Below are positions 1-12,530 of a stretch of DNA of 64,000 nucleotides, in pieces. The first letter of the stretch is position 1. Every line of letters begins with the position of its first letter. Made by a program: the position numbers and the translations under genes. The notes beneath the pieces were generated by a model. It was given only the letters and a program-made list of their open reading frames with translations, was not told the DNA's origin and did not search any database. The DNA is from Rhodosporidiobolus odoratus (Eukaryota; Basidiomycota; Microbotryomycetes; Sporidiobolales; Sporidiobolaceae): NCBI GenBank assembly GCA_034387635.1, contig JAOANU010000016.1:186001-250000 (forward strand). The letters are read 5' to 3'.

Positions 1-80
1 GTCTTGCGTGTCCTTTTTCCCTTTTCTCTTCTCGCTGGCCTCAAGCGCCTGACAGTCGTGATTCTCGTTCCAATCCGTAG

Positions 81-1603
81 GCCTCCTTCTCATCGCCTTC
101 GCACAAGTCTTCTTTGCTTCGATGAACACCTGCGTCAAACTTTTACTGGAAGAGGACGACATGCCAGTCTGGGAACTTATCCTCATCCGCATGGGCGTGA
201 CGTTTGCGGGCTGCTACGTCTGTGAATATCTTTCTTTCAGCATATAACGCAGTCACACTCCGTTCGCTGATCTCGCTTCTTCTGCGCAGACCTGAGCTGG
301 ACTGGTGACCCCCATCCATTTCTTGGTCCACCTGGTGTTCGCTTCCTTCTCTGCCTACGAGGTGTCATCGGCTTCTTCGGTAAGTCAACCCTGTGCCCCC
401 GCCTCAACAGCAGTATCCTTTCCGTCCTGGACGGGCATATTCAGCCAGGCTGACACACTCCTCCCTGACAGGTCTCTTTCCCGGTTACTTCGCACTATCC
501 TACCTAGACCTGACCGACGCAACGTCCATATCCTTTCTCGCTCCCGTCCTCGTCGGAGTACTCGCCTGGATTTTCCTCCGCGAACCATACTCGAAACTTG
601 AAGCCGGCGTCGGTCTCACCTCCCTCCTCGCCGTCCTCCTCATCGCGAAGCCTCACTTTCTCTTCTCCTCCTCGACGGTCGACGTACCGCCAGGGGAAGG
701 AGGAGACCAAGTGACTGAAGAACAGCGAGTCTTTGCAGTCGGTGTCGCTTTGATCGGCGTCTGCGGCGCGGCCGGCGCTTATTTGCTTATTCGCAAGATT
801 GGCAAGCGTGCTTCTCCGATGCACAGTATCAGCTACTTCTCTTCTCTCTGTGTATGTCTCTTTCTCCCTCTTGTTCCGCGCGCAAGTCCAGCCTGTCGAG
901 CTTGCCTCACCGCCTTACGCAGGTAATCGTCTCGTCGGCCTACCCTTTCATCTTCCACGACCCACCAGTCATCAAATTCGAACAGCGGTTCCTCCTCCTC
1001 ATCGTCCCGATCGGAGTCTTCGGCCTCCTCGCTCAGATCTTACTCACGATGGGCTTGCAACGAGAAAAAGCGGGTCGAGGAACTCTCGCGGTCTGTACGT
1101 TCCTTGCCTCCATCACCCTCATCCATCTGGTTTCGTCCTTGCCTCCACCACTCTCATTCGTCCGGCCTCTCAGCGTTTATATATTTTACTCTGTGCCATC
1201 CGCAGACTCGAACCTAATCTTCGCCATGCTCCTCGAACGCCTCGTCTTCCGTAAAACTCCCGACCCTTGGTCCCTCCTCGGAGCAGCCATTATCGTCGGC
1301 GGAGCAGTCCGTGTTGCTTTAGAGAAGAAGCCCGTCGCGTCTGTCACCACCACCACCACGTCAAGCGGGTCTGTGCCGTCGGCGAGGAGGGGTAGCGGAG
1401 CGAGCGTGTTGTCGGTTGATCCGGCGAGAGCGGCGGAAGAGGGGAGGAAGGTCAAGCTTGCTGGAGATCGAGGGATGGACGAGGAGAGACCGCTCAGGCT
1501 TAGCAGGGACGGGGAAGAGTCGGATGATGAGCTGGAAGCGGGAGGGGAACAGGCGGGCGGATCAGGCATTGCGGCCGCGAGGGGACTGGACGTGGAAAGA
1601 TAG
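81..1603 (+). CDS. EamA/DMT-family membrane transporter, 5' partial
   Basis: Likely a drug/metabolite-superfamily (EamA, SLC35G-like) transporter of the plasma or an internal membrane; substrate unknown. The window opens inside a pyrimidine-rich intron, so the N-terminus is missing. Exons read 81-221, 290-379, 472-851, 923-1094 and 1206-1603 and join in frame. About 392 residues are visible, with roughly nine hydrophobic segments. EamA-like landmarks include AFAQVFFASMN with VWELILIRMG (first visible helix pair), RGVIGFFG, LSYLDLTDATSISFLAPV and FLREPYSKLE. A second repeat starts near FEQRFLLLIVPIGVFGLLAQ and ends LLGAAIIVGGA. The last ~100 residues are hydrophilic, Ser/Glu-rich and presumably cytosolic. 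The family assignment is firm; the substrate is not. Confidence 0.85.
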
Positions 1604-1871
1604 ACACGAAGTAGGGGACAGAAAGGGTGTTACTATTGCAGCATCGGCAGGTGCTTGGTCAGTTCTAGGTTTTCGTTCTGTTGGTTATGCTGTAACTTTC
1701 GCTTCTTTCTGATAAGCTCAGCCGACCCTCTGCGTCCGGCTTAAGGTTAGTCGATGGTTCTTACCTCTCACCCACGTCCAGAGCACAACGATGGACAGCT
1801 GTTTACAGTACAGAGCAGGGAAAGTAACGATCCACACTGCTTCCTTTTCTCGTCCTCATCCTGACCATCCT

Positions 1872-4814
1872 TCACATGATCGTGCATTCATCCCTCTCCT
1901 CCTCGCTCGTATTCATCGAGTCGTCCGAGTAATAGCCAGCGCCATAGGCGTCCATGCCGTCGTACCCGTCGTACCCGAACCCAAACGGATCTCTGAAGCT
2001 GTCATAACCGTGGTCGTCGTGACCTCCGACAGGGTGGCCGGCGGCACGCATGCGCTTGCAGAAGGCCATCGAGTACTCGACGGATGCTTCGAGTGCGACG
2101 GATTTCGTGCTGGGTTCGACGTGGCGCTCACGGATGTGGGTGTACTGACCAAGAGAGATGGGTAGATGAGGTGCGCGCCACGGAACGCAACGGGGCAACC
2201 GATAAAACGACAGGATAATGGGATGAAGAAGGTGTCAGAATGGACGACTGGCGTACGCGCTCAATTGCGGAAGAATAGAGTTGGAGACGCACCATGGCAG
2301 CGACGTCTGCGAAGTGAGCGCGCCTCCAGCTCCAGGCGTTACCCTCCACGCACTTGCAGTCGACGAACGCAGTGTACTTGTGTTCCGTAGGCATGTCTTC
2401 GATGTTATACTCGGCTACGTCCTGCTCGACCTGCTCATTCGGAGCTTCCGCCGGCGCAGAGGCGAGAAGCTGGCGTAGCTTGAGCGAGACGAGGAGAACA
2501 TCGCGGTCAATGTGCATTGACGAGTCGGCTGGAGAATTGACGCGAAGCCATTTGTCCGGCTGAGTGTAGTAGTCCTCGCGATAGAAGCAGATATGCTTGT
2601 TGCCACAGTGCTGAATGATATCCGACCCGCTCTTGAGGCGTCGGCAGCCGTTGCATTCGAAAGAGGCGAGCGGATGATGTTCGAGGAAGACGGCGATTTG
2701 TTCGTTGGAAGCTACGATAGGGACGGACGAGTCACGAGGGATCCAGGGTGGTAGGCGAGGTAGCTCAATGTCGGAGCAAAGCAGTCCGGTGATCGTCGAC
2801 GGCTCCTTGCGTTGGTGACCCTGGCGAAGCTTATCGTAGGCGCTTGCTAGTTCCCGAAGCATCTCCTCGCGCCGTGAACGGAGAAGTGCCCCGATCTCGC
2901 TCATGATGGCCGCGCCGTGATCGTCCCAGAGCTGGTCGGCGTCGACAAAGGTGCTGACGTCGTCCACGAGCGCCTTGACCGCGGCGAGACTGCCCAGCAT
3001 TTCCGATGGAGGCAGATACTGGCCGTCGGGGTATGCGCATTTGGTCGAAGTGTAACTGGTCCGGAGGCCGCTGATGCGATTTTTGCGACGAATCTCGTAG
3101 AGCTTGGGTTTGAGCTGCTCCTCGAGACGGGGCCAGGCTGCAACGCATAGCAACTTCAGCGAACAGCTGCATAAAGAGCCTAGTAGGCTAGCGTAACTTA
3201 CTGCGCGCTGTAACGGCTTTAGGCTCTTTCACGAGAGCATCGTTGCGGATTCCCCAGTCTTGTACTCTGCGGCACGAGCGAATACAAGTTAGGAGGGATG
3301 AAGAGCGAGTGGTGGTAACGCCGCTGCGCACTCGGTTTTGTGAAAGCCTTGCAGCTCGAAGCGACGAGTAAGTCTGCGAAGGCAAAAAGGTCAGCGAGCG
3401 AAAGCGACTGAGATTAGCAATAAGAGCTTACTCTTCGAGGCGCGCCTTGCGGATGCCTTCCTTGTCGTTCGCCTTCTCGTTCTCTTGGTCTTGAAGCCAC
3501 ACACGGATCTTGGTGCCGTCCTGTGATGAGGGCGATGGTGCAGGAACGGCTCAGTCCGGCTCAGAAGGAATTGATGATTATCCTGACTCACGGCGTATCT
3601 AGCGAGCCTGTCCTTCTCGCCCGCGGCATACCACTCTTGAAAAGCCGACGCCGGAACGGGCTCCTCGTCGACAAGATTCAACCCCCGAGCTCGAAGGCGC
3701 AGCCTGCTCGCGAAACTACGGTCTGCTGACGAGTGGCTCGATTCGGGGAATTCGTTGCGAAGCTGGTCATTGACACTGGCAAGCTCGGCAAGACGATAGA
3801 CTGCAGTCAACACGGAAGGAGTGTCAGTACGAATTGACCTGAGGCAGGGGGAGCAGCATTACAAGGACCACCGCGGTCGCCTAGGAGAGTAAAGACGACG
3901 CTGATCAGAAATGACGAAAGTGCTTGAGCTGGGCTGAAAGCGCTACGTACCGCTCGTTGTTTTGCATGTAAGAAGCGTCAACATGTGTTCTTGTCCACCT
4001 ACTGCCTTGCTGATAGCGGCGTTACCATGGGCGGTGCCCTGACAGGCAAAGCTACGCAAGACGAGATCAATCAGCGTCCGTCGTACACGGATGCGGTAAA
4101 GTGGACGCACTGCTCCTTGAGGCAGCCAGTACAGATGCGGGCACGGTAGTACGGGTCGGGCTTGCCGGCGTTCTTGCGCGGACAGAAAGAGCAACCTTTT
4201 CCGAACAAGAGCTGTCCGTACTGCAAGTTGGTCATGTTGGCGAGTTCGAGTTCCGGAAGCCCGACTCTTTCCCTCGCGGCGCTCCAGAGAGCCGACGACG
4301 AAGCGCCGGTAACGACATTGCGGAAGACCTTGGAAGTATTGCTGAGCGCGAAAAGGTCGGCTGGGTGCAGGTTGGACGCAATCTGGAGAAGTGGAAGGCC
4401 CGCGCCGACCGAACAGAAGGATCAAGAAGAAGGAGCAAAACTGTGTGAGACGGGTGCGAAGAAGCGACGATAGGGCAGACCTCGTACCTCGTACAGCAGG
4501 TCGATAGGCAAGCTGTTGAACATCTCCATGGCACCTTTCTTGCCTTTGACTGCGCGTGAGTAACGGAGCGGTGCAACACCGATGAGGATGAGACCAGCGA
4601 GAGAAAGCAGTGCACACGGTAACGCGAGAGGGGTGACAGGGTCAGCGAGTAGACTCAAGGCGGTACCAAGGACATAACACGCACCTTTGCTGGTAGCTGA
4701 ACGCGTCTTGGGTTTCTTCTTTGGGCGTTCGACCTCCTCGGCGCTGCCGCCCTCAGGCAAGAGCGCGCGGGGCTGGGCAGGGTACTGTACGGTGGTGTTC
4801 TTGGGTCTAGCCAT
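1872..4814 (-). CDS. F-box protein with CxxC zinc-binding-like cluster
   Basis: Probable substrate-recognition subunit of an SCF ubiquitin ligase. The start at 4814 opens a basic, NLS-like N-terminus (RPKKKPKTR). After an intron comes the F-box: MEMFNSLPIDLLYE joined across another intron to IASNLHPADLFALS. A Cys cluster follows (CSFCPRKNAG then ICTGC), which looks like a small zinc site. The rest is a long helical region, with a second Cys-containing stretch near ECNGCRRLKSG and a Gly/Tyr/Asp-rich tail. At least seven introns break the gene, so exon edges in 3.2-4.0 kb are approximate. The target protein is unknown. F-box proteins with this downstream CxxC segment are, from memory, common in red yeasts. 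Confidence 0.78.
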
Positions 4815-5251
4815 ACGGTGCACTTGACTGTTGTCGCGTATCGAGAGCGAGGGTTGAAAGGGTGAACTGAGGAGGATGAGGAGGATCGCGCGTCGAGTTG
4901 TCAAAGTGTAATCACAAGAGGACCTCTCGATGAACCCGAAGTATAGGCTGCTACAGAACCTCGATGCATCGCGAGCAGAACGGCGGACAAATTCTATGTT
5001 TGACGGCATACAACTGATTTTGATTTTGGGAGGTCGTGAAGAAAAACTGGGAAAGACAGTGCAAAGCGGGTACATAGATGCGGACCTCCGGTACAGCGAG
5101 ACTGCGTGCGAAAAGGACGAGGGAATAGGTGGGGTATATATGCGATACGAGAATGCGAGGAAGGCGGATGGAGGAAAAGCGGGAAAGATATAGACTGGAT
5201 CTGAGCGCGCTAGGCGAGCGTCGCTGTGACGCTGAGAGAGGTAGCAGGTCC
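4815..5251. other. Intergenic: F-box promoter and HSF-like gene 3' flank
   Basis: Both flanking genes are on the minus strand, so this holds the F-box gene promoter and the 3' flank of the HSF-like gene. No ORF here has homologous features and I see no RNA gene. Confidence 0.5.
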
Positions 5252-6921
5252 CTAGAGCTTACGACGACGGGTGGTGACGGTGATCGTGCCGTCAGAACGT
5301 AGCGTCCTGGCTTTACTCGTGCTGGGCACGCAGTACGGCGACACTTTCACTGCTGCCGACTTCGCGGAAGGTGGCTTGGCCGTCGGCTTCGGCTTGATCT
5401 TGGCGAGGTTACAGACACCTCGCTCGGGACTGTCGCGGAAGAAGAGGGGATGAGAGAAGCCGGCAAAGTCGGTGGAGGTAAGGTCGGAGGGAGGTTGCGG
5501 AACCGATTCGTAGGCGGCGTGAATCTCCAGCGTACTCAGACGCTTGAAGTCATCTGTCGTTGAAAGTGATCCACGTCGGAGCGAGACATCAGCATGTCGG
5601 CTCACGAGTGCAGGAGGGCGTGAAAACACGACGAAATGGCACGCACAGATGTTCAGTTGACGGACGAACGAGTGCGTATTGTTGTGACGGAAGACCTAAA
5701 TCAGGGCGCTCGCATGTCAGCAGCTGTATAGGCAGCAGTAGAGGGCATCAACGCACCTTTGAAAAAGCATCGCCGAGCTCTGGAGACGACGTCGCGAAGA
5801 CGAACGCAGTTCCGGCGGCATTCCATCGAATCACATTGTCCGTCTCGGGGTTGCTGAGCAGTTGCGAGAGCTGAGAAGATATTGCATCGGTCTCGCTGTG
5901 CCAATCACGAGTAGGAAGAATGAGCTTACTTTGTTGACGAAAGGAGTAACGGTTTCGATCCGCGGCTCGCCATCCTCGCTGCCAAAGCTGCGCTCGCTTT
6001 GGCGTGGACTCCCAGAACTACGCGCCGACCCGCGACGTGACAGGGAGCAGGTGCTGTATACGGAGGATCCACCGCTGCTTCTTCGTCGGTCGAGAGAAAA
6101 GGGTGTAAGAAGTTGTGACGGATTTAGAGGGGTGTCCAGCCGAGAGGAGAAATTCAGACTACCACCGAGAGGTGTACTCTCTTCAAAGGCGGGCTGGAGG
6201 TAAGGAGGAGAAGGAGCCGGCGGTAGGGGAGTCTGATAGTATAACGGTTCCGGGGATCTGAGCTGTTCCTCGAGAGGGGGAGAGGGAAGTGTAGGGACTG
6301 GCACCGGCAGCGATTGGGCGAGAGTGGGACGGCGGGGGATTGGGCGGTGTAGAGGGACCTCTGTAGGTCCCGTCTCGTAGCTCGGGTAGGTCTCGGGAGG
6401 ACAAGGAAGAGAAGGAACGACGAAGGTTGACGTGCTGGCGTAGGGCAGCGAAGGATAATAGGCGGGTGTGCTTGACGCCGAGGAGGTACCGGCCCAGCAG
6501 TCGGCGCAGCTGCACGGCGTCGACACTGGGTAGGCGGGTTCTGCGAAAAGAGAAAATCTGATGAGCCACTGCCGAAACTACGCAAGTTGCTTCCGCTTAC
6601 CTGGCAAATCGGCGAAGTACCCTTGCTGAGGCGGTTGTATAGGCTCGTAACTAGCGTATGGGGAGGAAGGAGCTGCGGAAGGGGAAAACGTCAGCTTGAA
6701 CGGGTTTCGCAGGATGAGAAGTGGGGGTCGTACTACTGTAGCTGTAGATCTGCAAGGTTGTCAAGACGCGAGAGGTCAGACTCAGCCTTTCTGCGCTACT
6801 AGTGAGAGCGAAGGGTAATACGTACCGTCCTGCCCGTAGGCGCTGCCTGCGACTGCAGCACACTGCCCGCGGAGAAAGACCGTATCCGCTCGCCGAACGC
6901 TGGACTGAAGGAGTCGTACAT
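5252..6921 (-). CDS. HSF-type DNA-binding transcription factor
   Basis: Nuclear transcription factor with a heat-shock-factor winged-helix domain. The start at 6921 (MYDSFSPAFGERIRSF) fits splicing to later exons near 6.7 and 6.6 kb. The first ~300 residues are disordered, rich in Pro/Ser/Tyr. The HSF domain is built from three exons: TPFVNK; then LLSNPETDNVIRWNAAGTAF; then VFRHNNTHSFVRQLN joined to IYDFKRLS. These match the HSF order FVxKL, DxIxW, FxHxNxxSFVRQLNxYxF. A short tail follows (FAGFSHPLFFRDSPER, then a basic stretch). The domain is C-terminal and I see no heptad-repeat oligomerisation region after it, unlike Hsf1. It is therefore more likely an Sfl1-like or lineage-specific factor than the heat-shock regulator. 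Confidence 0.85.
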
Positions 6922-8150
6922 GCCTGCGCACGCCTGCGACGCTGAGAAGGGAGTGGAGAGAACAGACGGCAAGAGAGGGAAACGGGTCAGACGAAAAAGA
7001 CGAGGTGCATCCTTGCGCTGCAGCAGAGAAAAGGGGAGCCCGCCGGAAAAAAAAGACCGCCGGCCCTGCTACGGTAAACAACTTCAAGGGCTCCCGAAGG
7101 AGGGAGATCTGTAGAGAGGTAAGACAGTGGTAAATCACACGCGAAAGCCGGACAGTTCCCCGCGTCGAGAAGTTGCCGTGCGTGGCCGCTCCCGCTCAAT
7201 CGCGCTTTTGCGAACTTGCGCTCTGCGCCTGTTGCTGCGCAGACAGCTCATCAAAAGGCTGATAGAACGCGGCTCACGGCAATGAACCGCGTATCAGCTC
7301 CTGCCTCCCTCCCACAGCGTCACAGGCAGCATTCGGCTTGCGTCCGAGGGTCCGTCATGTATTCCGTTCTTCCCGCGGAGCGCACCGCCTGCATACCGAC
7401 GCAGGACGCGTCGCGAACAGCTCCGGCGGGACAATTCCTGCACGGCGCCACGTCGGTCGCCGTTGCCCGATGCTGATGCGAAACCCGGAGGCGGCGGCGC
7501 AGGTCGTCGATGCGAAGGCAGCGGGCGCTGCAGAACCGGCGAGGTTGGGGACACTTGACTCTGACGGGACAACAGTCTCTCAAGGTCTCCCGTCAATGTG
7601 CGCGGGTCAGCAAATCGTCGCAGCAAGTGTAGCAGCAGAAGAAAACCTTAGAATGGCTGTATTAGGGCTGGCACTCTCCTCGCAGCGGGCTTGCAGGGAG
7701 GACAGATAGAGCGGAACACCTCATGCTATGCCAGTGCCAGGATGCCCCAAGCTCGAGTCCGGTCGCGAGCGGGACCACGGAGAACATCGCGCTTTTTTCT
7801 TTCTCTGCGTGAACCCGAAAGGCGACGAGTCGCACCGCTCTTCCGGTACCGTACGTCGATAACAGGATGCCATGGCGAATCGAGGAGAAGAGATAGGAAC
7901 GACAAGCAATCTTGCCTCGGTTTCGTCTTCCGCCGTCGCCTCATTTCTTCCTCCGGGGCGCTGCAGATCGCGACGTTGCGTACGTCCGGTCCAGAGACGG
8001 CGACGTTGATGAGGGTCGAGCAAAGAGACTGGGCACGTGGCATGCGGACGATTGGGCTGCTAATTACGACAACATAATGCCGAATAAACGGAGGAACACG
8101 GGAGAGACCGAGAAACCGGGCAGTCCGCTAGAGCTGTCTGTCAGTAGCGG
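6922..8150. other. Long intergenic region upstream of the HSF-like gene
   Basis: About 1.2 kb between the HSF-like start and the RTC1 stop, both minus strand. The short ORFs here have no coding signature and no splice partners that I can find. It probably holds a long promoter and leader. No repeat or RNA gene seen. Confidence 0.5.
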
Positions 8151-11100
8151 CTACCGTACGCTGAGCATACAAGGGGAATGTCCGCAAGCAGCCGGACAGC
8201 TGGCAACGAGCCGCCTCAGGCTTTGCTCGACCGAGCCGAGATCGGCGCCGTCCTCCCCTTCTTCTTCTACTGGACTGACGAGTCCGGACCCCCCTTCACC
8301 CCACATCCAGTTGCGTAGAGGTGTGGCGATTCCTGGCGTCGAAGGATGTGAAAGGTCGACAGGGGTTTGGGGCTGAGAGGAAGCGAGGGTCGTGGCGATG
8401 GAAGAGGCGAAGGAGTCGAGGCAGTCTGCGTGAGCGCCATGACCGCAGGTGGCGCAGAAGACGTAGAGAGATTCGACGGCGAGATGACTGAGGGTGTGTA
8501 GCTGGTTAGCTGTCTTTGTACAACCAGGCGAAAAACGAGAGAAAATAGAACTGACCAGATGCAGCACTTCGCGACCTGCGCCGAGCACTTCGAGCAGTAC
8601 CCAAAGGGCGCCGTCTCGATAGCCTTACCACACTTCCCACAAGCAGTATGAAAGATGACGGTGTTCTGCAGCGCAAGGAAGGACGTTAGAGATGGCTCAA
8701 TGACAGCACGAACCGGAGCAGAAAGCCTTGCCTGAGTTAGCGCTCGGAGCGACTCGTTCGCGCAGTACTTGTTAATCTTGGCGGCGGGCACATGTAACTT
8801 GAGTCGGCGAAGCAGATCTAGGTAGAGGTAGCGTTAAAACGCAGACGAGAGACGCCAAATATAGACAAGAAGACGAACCGAGGTAAGTTTTCGAAATACG
8901 CGTAGCCCACAGAGGCTCGAACTCCATGTTCTTGTCTCGGAGCGCACAGCAGACGGTAGCGCAGAGCTGAGCGTCACCCTGCATAGAAGAAGGATCAGCT
9001 CAGGCAAAGGACACGTCGGAAAGCACGGAAAGCGAAGGCGTACCCGATCAGCATACTCCTTTAATATCTCTCTGAGCTGCCTCTTGACTGCCTCTCTCGC
9101 CTCCCTAGTATGCTTCTCCCCCTCGAGCCTGTATAGCTCTTGGCTTGTGGCCGTCTCCGCCGCCACCGACGCCTTAATCGTAACCGGTAGACCTAGGGCG
9201 TGCGAGCGCGGTGTAGTATCTGGTGAGTTGGCTGTCGGCGTTGGAGGCGACGAGTCGGGACCGGGGAAAGGCTCGTCATTGAGCCAAGTGCGAAGGGATA
9301 ACCAGACATGACTAGCATCGGATCGACCGGCGCGAGAGCAGACCTGTGACGTGTGAGAGGTGGTCATTCCAAGGTCGAACGAAAAGCGGGGAAAGAGTGT
9401 TGCTTACCTTCGCATTGTTTTCGCAAACTTCGGAAAAGTTGCCGGTGATTTCAAGATTGTTGGCCAGATATGCGAACGAGTCGATGTCGAAGTCTGGATC
9501 TAGGTCGCCCACGGTATTAAGGAAGAGCTCCAGACGGAACTTGGGCGCGTCGGCAGGGGCCATTTCGCGAGATCTGCAGGAAGTACCCATTTAGAATGAG
9601 CCCCTTCCCGTTCCAATAAGACAGCAAGGCTTACTGCCGCTCGACCGGGACGTCATCCTCTCGTCGACCGTCCTCCACGAAGGCAAGCTCGCCGTTAATG
9701 GTCCACGAGGTAGAAGGGCGGTCGATGCTGTCGAGGAGGGAATAAGAGTCGCTCGCCACGTCGTGCTGGAAGAACGTAGCAGTCGCCTTCGAAAGGGACC
9801 AGAGCGTTTCGTCGTCGTTGTAGAGCAAAGCTGAAGAGAAAAGATGGTGAGCCGCCAGCCAAACGGAAAGGGATAAGGCTCGGCACGCACCAGCAGTTGG
9901 TTCCTCCGTTCGAATAGCAACCTTCGGGAAGTAAGGCCTCCTGACATCCCAAATCTCGATCTCACTCTTCCAAGCCCTGCTTCTCTCCTTGCCCTCCCGA
10001 TCCCTATCCGTCTCCCCGCGTCCCCCGTCATCTTTCCCGCCCAAAGAAGGCAGCGGACTCGACGCCAACTCTGTAGCTCGAGAAGGATGCCACGCCACAT
10101 TCCGCACCGCCTGAGACGTATACAATGTCCTGACGGGCTTGGTCGCCAGAGTCGTCAGCGAAAAGTCCCAAATCTTGATAGTCTTGTCCGCACCGCCAGT
10201 AACGACCCAACCACCTTCCCTCCCTCCTCCAGCAGTATCGAGACTCGCGCCAACACCACCGCCTCCCCCTCTACTCGTGCGTTCGCAACTGAATCCATCC
10301 CTCCAATCCATCGAAAGGATGGAACCGACATGACCGGCTATTCGGTCCGTTGCACCGCCGTTCTGGCGAGAGACATAGCGGACATCGTAGCGTATCAGAG
10401 TACCGGATGCACACGCGGCGAGTAGGGTGAAAGGTTGAGAGGCTGAGGGGGAGAAGGAGAGATGTCGAACGGGTGAGGCGGCTTTGAGCGTAATGTTGGC
10501 TGAACCTGGGGAGCGGACGTCCTGCACCTCACGGCGGATCAGCCTCAATGCTGCTGTAGGGAAATGTAAGAAAGGTAATACGGACCCAAAGCTTGATCTG
10601 ACCGTCCTGACCCCCGCTCATGAGAAAATTGCCTGTCATGCCACCGAAAACAACGCGGTTTACAGCGCGATCGTGTTCGTGCTTGATCTGATCTGCAGAG
10701 TTTGGTTATCGATAAGTGTCAGTAGGGACACGTGGCAAGAAAGAACAGCAAACTCACCTAGTCGAGAGCCACCTTCCTTCGCCAAATCCCATAGGGCAAC
10801 AGCGCCGTTCGTGAAAGACGTGGCCAGCTTGTCAGCGGTACCTGCGCATAGCCTGACACGGTCAATATATATGCTCGAGAAGGAAGCGGGGCAGGCAAGC
10901 GTACCCCCGAAGCCCCAGCTCACATCGCTGAACAAGAATGCAGGTCCGAGCCGACTTCCCGCTCGAACATCCACCACCTCGCTGACTTCCTCTGCGCTGC
11001 GCTCGTCTTTTGCGCCCACGAACTGCGCTGCACCTCTAGCGCGATCCAGTGGCGCCGGAGAGCCGCGAGATCGAGACCGTCGATATGCTATCGAGTAGGA

Positions 11101-12334
11101 GGAGATGGGGGTCGGAGCGACGGTTGGAGGAGCCGAAGGACGCGGGGTGACGAGACCATAGGGGACTTTGAGGATCTTGAGGTCTGCAACAACGGAGGGG
11201 ACAGAAGGAGACACCATTCAGACTCAGACTCAATCGACCTTCTCAAGCGTGAACCGAAGGGGGGAAACGCGCACACGTCTTGCCGGCTACCGCCACTCGG
11301 CCCTGCTCTTCATCTTGATGAGGCTTCGCCAATCCTACTAAACCTTTATCCCTCGAAACCGTCTGAAGCGTGAACTTCAATTTCCGGCTTTGCTCCTTGA
11401 GTTTCTTCCCTCCACCCAACGGCGAAGACGTCCGTACTGCACTCGAGCCGGCCGAGCGAAACGCGGCGGCCGAGCTCGGTGGACTCCATGGCTGCACTGG
11501 CGAAAAGCCAGCGCCGGAGCTTGAGCCGGCTGATGCAGGGCTGCCAACGATCGGCGACGAGAGAATGCCAGATATCGATGGGGAGCTCTCCGTCGAACTG
11601 AAGCGTTGAGGTAGTGAAGGGCGTTCAGCACCAAATATAGACGGTGAGGTAGCGGTAGGAGAGCGGTGATAACCGTCCCAGAATGCCCCGAAATGTTCGG
11701 AGGAAACAGCGGTGGGCTGGAAGAATTGCGGATCGCCGGGGCCGGCAGCAGGGTTGGACGGTGATAAAGCGTTGGGAGGTAGAACCTCCATCCCCCAGTA
11801 CGACTGAGTGCGCTGGGGAAGGTTGGCAGTAGCGCCCGCCTCACCCTCGCCGGGAAGGCTCGAGGCGGGTTCTGCTACACTCGGCTCCTCGGCTTCGACG
11901 GACCGTTCCCGCGAGCGTGACTCGCCCATACCTCGACTCCGCCAGCCTCTTCGGCTCGAGCTGAATCTGCCTCCTTCCTTTTCTCCATCATCGCCTGTGC
12001 TGGTCGAGGTTGCTTTTCCTTTTCCCTTTCCTTTGCGGCCGCTCGCCGAATCAAGGCTGCTCTGCCTCAGTCTACCTTCGTTGAGGTGTGCGATGTGTTC
12101 GAGTGCGTCGAAGGCGCCCCGGCTGCCGGGTGGAGCGGGAGGAAGGGCGGAGGAAGGAAGAGAGACGGAAGCCGGGGAGGAAGAGGTAGACGAGGTAGCG
12201 GAAGCGGCGGACGAGAGTGCGACATTTGCCAGACGTGGAAAGGCTGAGTGAGGTCTTGGTGGTCGTAATTGAGGCTGAAAGGGAGAAGAGGAAGAACTTG
12301 GTGGATGCGATGAGGACGAGGAGGGCTCGCTCAT
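8151..12334 (-). CDS. RTC1: SEA/GATOR2 complex subunit Rtc1 (Sea2)/WDR24
   Basis: Subunit of the vacuole-associated SEA (GATOR2) complex, which relays amino-acid status to TORC1. The start at 12334 opens a Ser/Pro-rich disordered region of ~300 residues. WD40 blades follow: KLATSFTNGAVALWDLA, MSGGQDGQIKLWDVR, PVRHLSFSPSASQPF, VVTGGADKTIKIWDF and VRNVAWHPS. A helical segment includes LFLNTVGDLDPDFDIDSFAY. The C-terminus is the zinc domain typical of SEA subunits: CGKCGKAIETAPFGYCSKC, then KCCICHLAVESLYVFCATC, GHGAHADC and a final CPAACGHSPC. The WD40-helical-zinc order fits Rtc1/WDR24; WDR59/Sea3 would carry an RWD domain, which I do not see. The gene has about nine introns. Confidence 0.88.
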
Positions 12335-12530
12335 ATCGACGAGGAGAGTTGTCGGCTGGGCGTTGGCGGCTCAGTCGCGCTGATATGGGACCTGGCAACC
12401 AGAGCAAGTGCTATTCGAGGGTGTCACGGTTGCGTGAGAGGGTGAAGCCGCTTCCGCCGTCGGCTTGCTCTCTTGATCTCCTTCAGTCTCGCTCTCGTTG
12501 ACCTGCTTTGATTACTGTTGCACGTATAAC

